Shown here: piece after piece, positions 3,942 through 7,415 of the stretch | Layout of the letters: every line of letters starts with the position of its first letter | Numbering within the stretch: the first letter of the stretch is position 1 | DNA from: Microcaldota archaeon | GTDB lineage: Archaea > Micrarchaeota > Micrarchaeia > Micrarchaeales > CABMGC01 | Direction of reading: 5' to 3' | Assembly: GCA_021821605.1 (NCBI GenBank) | Contig: JAKACG010000038.1 | Location: 1-7,415, forward strand | DNA length: 7,415 nt | The notes under the pieces: model-generated | Told to the model about the DNA's origin: nothing | The model's database searches: none | What the model saw: only the letters and a program-made list of their open reading frames with translations | Translations under genes and position numbers: made by a program

Positions 3942-6134
3942 ATGGTTAGGAAAGAGTTCGTTGCAGAAGAAGTAGCAAAGATAATGCATGATAAGGAGAG
4001 AATAAGGAATGTGGCTATAATAGCGCACGTTCACCATGGAAAGACTACTCTTACAGATTCATTACTTGCGCGTGCAGGAATAATCTCAAAAAGTGTAGCT
4101 GGAGATGCTCTTTATACAAACTATGAAGCTATAGAAAAGGACAGAAGAATGACAATTAAATCAGCTGATATATCTCTTTCATTTACTTATAATAATAAGG
4201 ATTATATAATAAATCTTATAGATACTCCTGGCCACGTAGATTTCGGCGGCCATGTAACAAGATCAATGAGAGCAGTTGACGGAGTCGTTTTGGTGGTTGA
4301 TCCAGTAGAAGGAATAATGCCTCAAACAGAAACGGTACTAAGACAAGCACTTCAAGAAAGGGCAAAACCTGTTCTTTTTGTCAATAAAACAGACAGACTT
4401 CTAAATGAACTTAGATTAACGCCAGAACAAACCTTTGAAAGACTTCTTAAATTAATAAATGATGTAAATGTAATGATAAAACGTTTTGCTCCAGAAGAGT
4501 ATGGGGATAAATGGCAGGTAAGCGTTGAAAACGGAAGCGTATGTTTTGGTTCTGCTTATAAAAAATGGGCAATATCAACAAGAATAATGGAGAAATATAA
4601 AGTTACCTTTAAAGATATATTCAAGCTTACACAAGAGCAAAATGAAACTAAACTTCAAGAGGTTGCACCAATAGATGAGGCAACATTATCTATGATGATA
4701 GAGCATTTGCCAAATCCAAAACAAGCTCAGCCTTACAGAATACAAAAGCTGTGGCATGGAGATTTGGAAAGCGTAGATGGAAAGGCAATGACAACAGTAG
4801 ATCCTAATGCTAAAGTTAATATAGTAATATTCGGAATTGCAAATGATCCGCACAGCGGTGAAATAGCAATAGGAAGAGTTTTCTCAGGTTCTGTAAAAAA
4901 AGGGACAATGCTTTATACCACCGGAGTTCTAGAGCCTCAAAAGGTCCAGCAAGTAGGAATATATATGGGTCCAGAAAGAGTCCCTGTAGATCAGATCTCA
5001 GCTGGAAATATAGCTGCATTAGTAGGTCTTAAAAATATCTCAATAGGAGATACAGTAAGCGAGAACAATATAGAACCTTTTGAACAGATAAAGCACTACT
5101 CTCAACCGGTAGTTACTAAAGCAATAGAGGCAAAGGACACAAGAGATCTTATGAAGTTAATAGAAGCACTGCGCCAACTTTCCAAAGAGGATCAAACAAT
5201 TCAAGTAGAACTTAACCAAGAAACAGGAGAGCATTTGGTAAGCGGTATGGGAGAGTTGCATCTTGAAATAATAGAGACGCATATAAAGGATGATTATAAA
5301 GTTGACATAACTACCTCAGAGCCTATTGTAGTTTATAGAGAAACAATAGAGGGTGAAGCAAAGGATGTTGAAGGTAAAACTCCAAACAGGCATACACGTT
5401 TTTATGTCGATGTAAAACCACTAGATCCTGCGGTATTTGAGCTTGTAGAAAATGGAACAATAAAGAATGGAAAACCAAAAGGCAAGCAGTACTTAGATGA
5501 CTTAATAAAAGCAGGAATGCAAAGAGATGAAGCCCGTGGAATAGTTGATGTTGCAAATGGAAATATGTTAATAGATGCTACTCACGGAGTTCAGTATCTT
5601 GATGAGGTAATGGAGCTCTTAATAGAAGGTTTTGAGGATGCTATGCACGATGGACCACTCGCAAGAGAAAAATGTTCAGGTGTGAAGGTTCTTATAAAAG
5701 ATGCAACCATTCACGAGGATCCTGTTCACAGAGGTCCTGCTCAGATAATACCTGCAATAAGAAGACCAATATATGCAGGTATGCTTATGTCAGGTGTATC
5801 ATTATTAGAACCTAAACAAAAGTTTACCATAAACATACCTCAAGAGTACTTATCTGATATAATCACGTTTGTACAAGGAAAGAGAGGACAGATAGTTGAC
5901 ATACAACAAGAAGCAGAACAGGCAACTGTCCTTGCAAAAATGCCTGTAGCAGAGGTAATAAAAGGCTTCTCTAATGAAATAAGAGGTCTTACTGCAGGAA
6001 GGGCAATATGGTATCCAGAGTATGCAGGATATGAAAAACTTCCAAAGGATCTTCAAGATAAGGTAGTTAGAGAGATAAGAAAGAGAAAAGGACAGCCTCC
6101 AGAACCACCTACGGCACAGCAGTTTATGGATTAA
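3942..6134 (+). CDS. fusA: Translation elongation factor 2 (aEF-2)
   Basis: GTPase that drives ribosomal translocation; 730 residues, normal for the family. The GTPase domain shows G1 AHVHHGKTT (28-36), switch I DRRMTIKS (67-74), G3 DTPGHVDF (94-101), NKTD (148-151) and GSAYKKW (203-209). Domain II follows from about 290, domain III with GMGELHLE (435-442), and domain IV contains HEDPVHRGPAQ (591-601), where H596 is the position modified to diphthamide. The C-terminal domain ends RKGQPPEPPTAQQFMD. Two departures are striking: G1 normally reads AHVDHGKT, here Asp is His31; and switch I normally reads RGITI, here RRMTI (R69, M70), with the Mg-binding Thr71 kept. All other motifs look intact, so it is very likely functional. 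GTGAG (3934-3938) precedes the ATG by three bases. It follows S7 by 11 bases, as in str-type operons, but tuf and rps10 do not follow. Confidence 0.97.
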   Translation: MVRKEFVAEEVAKIMHDKERIRNVAIIAHVHHGKTTLTDSLLARAGIISKSVAGDALYTNYEAIEKDRRMTIKSADISLSFTYNNKDYIINLIDTPGHVDFGGHVTRSMRAVDGVVLVVDPVEGIMPQTETVLRQALQERAKPVLFVNKTDRLLNELRLTPEQTFERLLKLINDVNVMIKRFAPEEYGDKWQVSVENGSVCFGSAYKKWAISTRIMEKYKVTFKDIFKLTQEQNETKLQEVAPIDEATLSMMIEHLPNPKQAQPYRIQKLWHGDLESVDGKAMTTVDPNAKVNIVIFGIANDPHSGEIAIGRVFSGSVKKGTMLYTTGVLEPQKVQQVGIYMGPERVPVDQISAGNIAALVGLKNISIGDTVSENNIEPFEQIKHYSQPVVTKAIEAKDTRDLMKLIEALRQLSKEDQTIQVELNQETGEHLVSGMGELHLEIIETHIKDDYKVDITTSEPIVVYRETIEGEAKDVEGKTPNRHTRFYVDVKPLDPAVFELVENGTIKNGKPKGKQYLDDLIKAGMQRDEARGIVDVANGNMLIDATHGVQYLDEVMELLIEGFEDAMHDGPLAREKCSGVKVLIKDATIHEDPVHRGPAQIIPAIRRPIYAGMLMSGVSLLEPKQKFTINIPQEYLSDIITFVQGKRGQIVDIQQEAEQATVLAKMPVAEVIKGFSNEIRGLTAGRAIWYPEYAGYEKLPKDLQDKVVREIRKRKGQPPEPPTAQQFMD

Positions 6135-6143
6135 TTTAAATTA

Positions 6144-6169
6144 TATTGAACCAATGAAATGAGGTAATA
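6144..6169 (+). promoter_or_regulatory. Possible k-loop overlapping the L7Ae ribosome binding site
   Basis: GAGGT (6161-6165) is a clear Shine-Dalgarno six bases before the L7Ae ATG. The same bases can form part of a kink-type element: ACC (6150-6152) pairs with GGT (6163-6165), a three-base bulge AAU (6153-6155) is followed by G-A (6156-6157) opposite G-A (6161-6162), capped by a three-base loop AAU. TATT (6144-6147) can pair with AATA (6166-6169) below it, with two bases bulged. The AAU-GA order is the same as in the L30e leader. L7Ae bound here would cover its own ribosome binding site. The stems are short, so chance is a real alternative. Confidence 0.35.
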
Positions 6170-6171
6170 AA

Positions 6172-6627
6172 ATGGCAAAATCTTATGTGAAATTCGAAGT
6201 ATCTAAGGAAGTTTCTGAAAAAGCGCTTGAAGCTGTAAGGCTTGCAAAGCAGAGCGGTACCGTAAGGAAAGGAGTAAACGAAGTAACTAAAAGCGTAGAG
6301 CGCGGCTTATCAACTCTAGTAATACTAGCAGAAGATATAGAGCCAGAAGAGGTAGTTATGCACATACCTACTCTATGTGAGCAAAAGAAAATAAGTTATG
6401 TATATGTTCCTACAAAACTCGAGCTTGGAAAAGCAATAGGCATGAGCGTACCTTGTTCATCAGTAGCAATAGAAAAAGCAGGAGAAGCTCAATCAGCAAT
6501 AAATGAGGTTATCTCTAGAGTTACAGGAAAGGCTCCTGAAAAGAAAGAATCAGAGCAAAAAGAAAAGAAGCCTGAGCAGCATGCAAAGAAAGAGAAGAAG
6601 GAGCAAAAGCAAGAGGTAAAGGAGTAA
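6172..6627 (+). CDS. rpl7ae: Ribosomal protein L7Ae (eL8), kink-turn-binding protein
   Basis: A kink-turn-binding protein that in archaea serves the large ribosomal subunit, box C/D and H/ACA guide RNPs and RNase P. The RNA-binding signature VRKGVNEVTKSVERG (31-45) and the LAEDIEPEEVVMHIPTLCE segment (52-70) are typical, as is KLELGKAIGM (82-91). The fold ends near residue 118; the remaining 33 residues are almost only Lys, Glu, Gln and Ala, a highly charged tail that most L7Ae proteins (about 117-130 residues) lack. The ATG is preceded by GAGGT at good spacing. The gap of 37 bases after EF-2 is the widest within the operon and AT-rich (6135-6147), so an internal promoter cannot be excluded. 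S28e and L24e follow, a common archaeal order. Confidence 0.96.
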   Translation: MAKSYVKFEVSKEVSEKALEAVRLAKQSGTVRKGVNEVTKSVERGLSTLVILAEDIEPEEVVMHIPTLCEQKKISYVYVPTKLELGKAIGMSVPCSSVAIEKAGEAQSAINEVISRVTGKAPEKKESEQKEKKPEQHAKKEKKEQKQEVKE

Positions 6628-6642
6628 TTTCAAGTGATTTTA

Positions 6643-6969
6643 ATGGCAGAAAATAAAACTGAAGAAGAAGCAAAAACCAAGGAAGTTAAAGTAGAGAAGA
6701 AAGAGACAACACCTGCCACTCAAGAAACTCAGAAAGCTCAGCAAAAGAATGACAATACTATATTCGAAGGATACCTTGCAGAGGTAGTCGATGTGGCAAA
6801 AGGAAGGACCGGCATATATGGCGAAATAAAGCAGGCAATGTGCAAGATAATGCAGGGTAAGGATAAAGGAAGGGTCATACGAAGAAATCTTTCTGGAAAG
6901 ATAAAGAAAGGAGATATGATAAGGCTTCCTGACACAAGCAGAGAAGATAAGAGGATAATGGCAAGGTAA
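6643..6969 (+). CDS. rps28e: Small-subunit ribosomal protein S28e (eS28)
   Basis: Component of the archaeal and eukaryotic small subunit. The conserved core is EVVDVAKGRTGIYGEIKQ (47-64), GKDKGRVIRRNLSGKIKKGD (72-91) and a C-terminal REDKRIMAR in place of the usual REARRL. The core of about 70 residues is the whole protein in most archaea; here about 40 extra Lys/Glu/Thr/Gln-rich residues precede it. I chose ATG 6643 because GTGAT (6634-6638) lies four bases upstream as ribosome binding site, the same arrangement as for EF-2. A GTG at 6634 would add only Met-Ile-Leu. It starts 15 bases after the L7Ae stop. Confidence 0.94.
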   Translation: MAENKTEEEAKTKEVKVEKKETTPATQETQKAQQKNDNTIFEGYLAEVVDVAKGRTGIYGEIKQAMCKIMQGKDKGRVIRRNLSGKIKKGDMIRLPDTSREDKRIMAR

Positions 6970-6973
6970 TTTT

Positions 6974-7129
6974 ATGAAATGTTCATATTGTCAAAAAGAT
7001 ATCGAGTCCGGCACTGGCTTCGCATTTGTTAGAAAAAGCGGTGTTGCAAGATATTTCTGCTCTAGAAGATGTTATAAATTCAATATAGTTTATAACAGAA
7101 AAATAAGAAGCAAAGAGCAGGCCAAATAA
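6974..7129 (+). CDS. rpl24e: Large-subunit ribosomal protein L24e (eL24)
   Basis: A 51-residue zinc-ribbon protein of the large subunit. Four cysteines, C3, C6, C29 and C33, form the CxxC...CxxxC zinc site. The rest fits L24e: an aromatic stretch GFAFVRKSGVARYFCSRRC (15-33) followed by YKFNIVYNRKIR, where the family usually has a K-rich segment with an Arg-rich end. AAGGT (6963-6967) spans the S28e stop and lies six bases before the ATG. Last gene of the operon; the ndk and infB genes that often follow it in archaea are absent here. Confidence 0.92.
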   Translation: MKCSYCQKDIESGTGFAFVRKSGVARYFCSRRCYKFNIVYNRKIRSKEQAK

Positions 7130-7146
7130 GAACTCTGATCTTATTC

Positions 7147-7176
7147 TTTTTTATCTTTTTTTTATTTTTAATTTTT
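7147..7176 (+). terminator. T-rich terminator of the ribosomal operon
   Basis: Runs of six, eight, five and five T lie in series (7147-7152, 7156-7163, 7165-7169, 7172-7176), starting 18 bases after the L24e stop. No strong hairpin precedes them, as expected for archaeal T-tract termination. This marks the likely 3' end of the seven-gene transcript. Confidence 0.7.
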
Positions 7177-7210
7177 ATATTAAGTTTTATAATAATTTTA
7201 ATTTATACTG

Positions 7211-7220
7211 TATTTATATC
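7211..7220 (+). promoter_or_regulatory. Putative TATA box of the ThiI-like gene
   Basis: TATTTATATC lies about 38 bases upstream of the ATG at 7253 and would start transcription near 7241, leaving a leader of roughly 12 bases that begins with GGGT, a possible weak ribosome binding site. Confidence 0.45.
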
Positions 7221-7252
7221 TTTTTGCAATAATAGTTATTGGGTAATGTTCT

Positions 7253-7415
7253 ATGCAGCCTCTCGAGATAAATGAACGCATAATGATTATTCATTTCGGA
7301 GAGCTATGGCTAAGAGGAAAAAATAGGAATAGATATATCTCTAGGCTTATTAGGAATATAACTCAAGGATTAAATAATGAGTTATTCTCTCTTGTTTATT
7401 ATTATGATAGAATTA
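7253..7415 (+). CDS. thiI: ThiI-like tRNA sulfurtransferase, N-terminal part (cut by window end)
   Basis: The 54 visible residues contain IMIIHFGELWLRGKNRNRY (10-28) and SRLIRNI (30-36), matching the N-terminal ferredoxin-like segment of ThiI (usual pattern: I-x-RYGE-x-x-LKGKNR...F...L..NI). ThiI proteins follow this with a THUMP domain and a PP-loop ATPase domain and transfer sulfur to U8 of tRNA to make 4-thiouridine; some also serve thiamine thiazole synthesis. Neither domain is inside the window, so the function is inferred from the N-terminus alone. An alternative start is Met11 (7283), but no ribosome binding site precedes it. The gene appears to be transcribed separately from the ribosomal operon. 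Confidence 0.75.
   Translation, partial: MQPLEINERIMIIHFGELWLRGKNRNRYISRLIRNITQGLNNELFSLVYYYDRI

Noticed and set aside
6135..6147. AT-rich stretch as a promoter for L7Ae.
   Set aside because: A TATA box here would start transcription at about 6166, inside or after the ribosome binding site GAGGT, so co-transcription with EF-2 is simpler.

Overview
The window is archaeal. It encodes L30e, L7Ae, S28e and L24e, which bacteria lack, an EF-2 with the diphthamide-type histidine, archaeal-type S12 and S7, TATA-box promoters, T-rich terminators and GAGGT/GTGA-type ribosome binding sites. The DNA is AT-rich and compactly packed. S7 carries a euryarchaeal-type insert. The regrouped ribosomal genes, absent nusA and several odd residues in otherwise near-invariant motifs suggest a fast-evolving, reduced lineage such as an ARMAN/DPANN-type nanoarchaeon. 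That placement is inference and needs a tree.

Layout. (1) Positions 1-1801, minus strand: most of an ABC exporter (membrane domain fused to ATPase) with an unusual soluble N-terminal domain; its C-terminus lies outside the left edge. (2) Positions 1802-2410: a 609-base gap without a protein gene but rich in signals. It holds divergent TATA boxes, a candidate structured RNA gene (1911-2095, closed by a perfect 12-bp helix, with a TATA box at the right distance and a T8 tract just after it), a second hairpin, a 12-bp tandem repeat, and a promoter and leader for the ribosomal operon. The leader contains a U4-snRNA-like kink-turn. I see nothing else convincing in 2149-2230 apart from a 5-bp hairpin at 2161-2175. 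(3) Positions 2411-7129, plus strand: seven translation genes in tight order, L30e, S12, S7, EF-2, L7Ae, S28e and L24e, ended by a long T-rich tract. This joins part of the archaeal str-type cluster to the L7Ae-S28e-L24e cluster, without nusA, the RNA polymerase genes, tuf or rps10. (4) Positions 7253-7415: the start of a ThiI-like tRNA sulfurtransferase with its own promoter.

How the genes relate. S12 and S7 belong to the small subunit, L30e, L7Ae and L24e to the large subunit, and EF-2 drives translocation on both. L7Ae and L30e belong to the same kink-turn-binding fold family, so the kink-turn in the L30e leader and the possible k-loop over the L7Ae ribosome binding site suggest feedback control of the operon by its own products. 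The main oddities are the replacement of the P-loop Asp of EF-2 by His, Arg-Met for Gly-Ile in its switch I, and two substitutions in the decoding-centre loops of S12.
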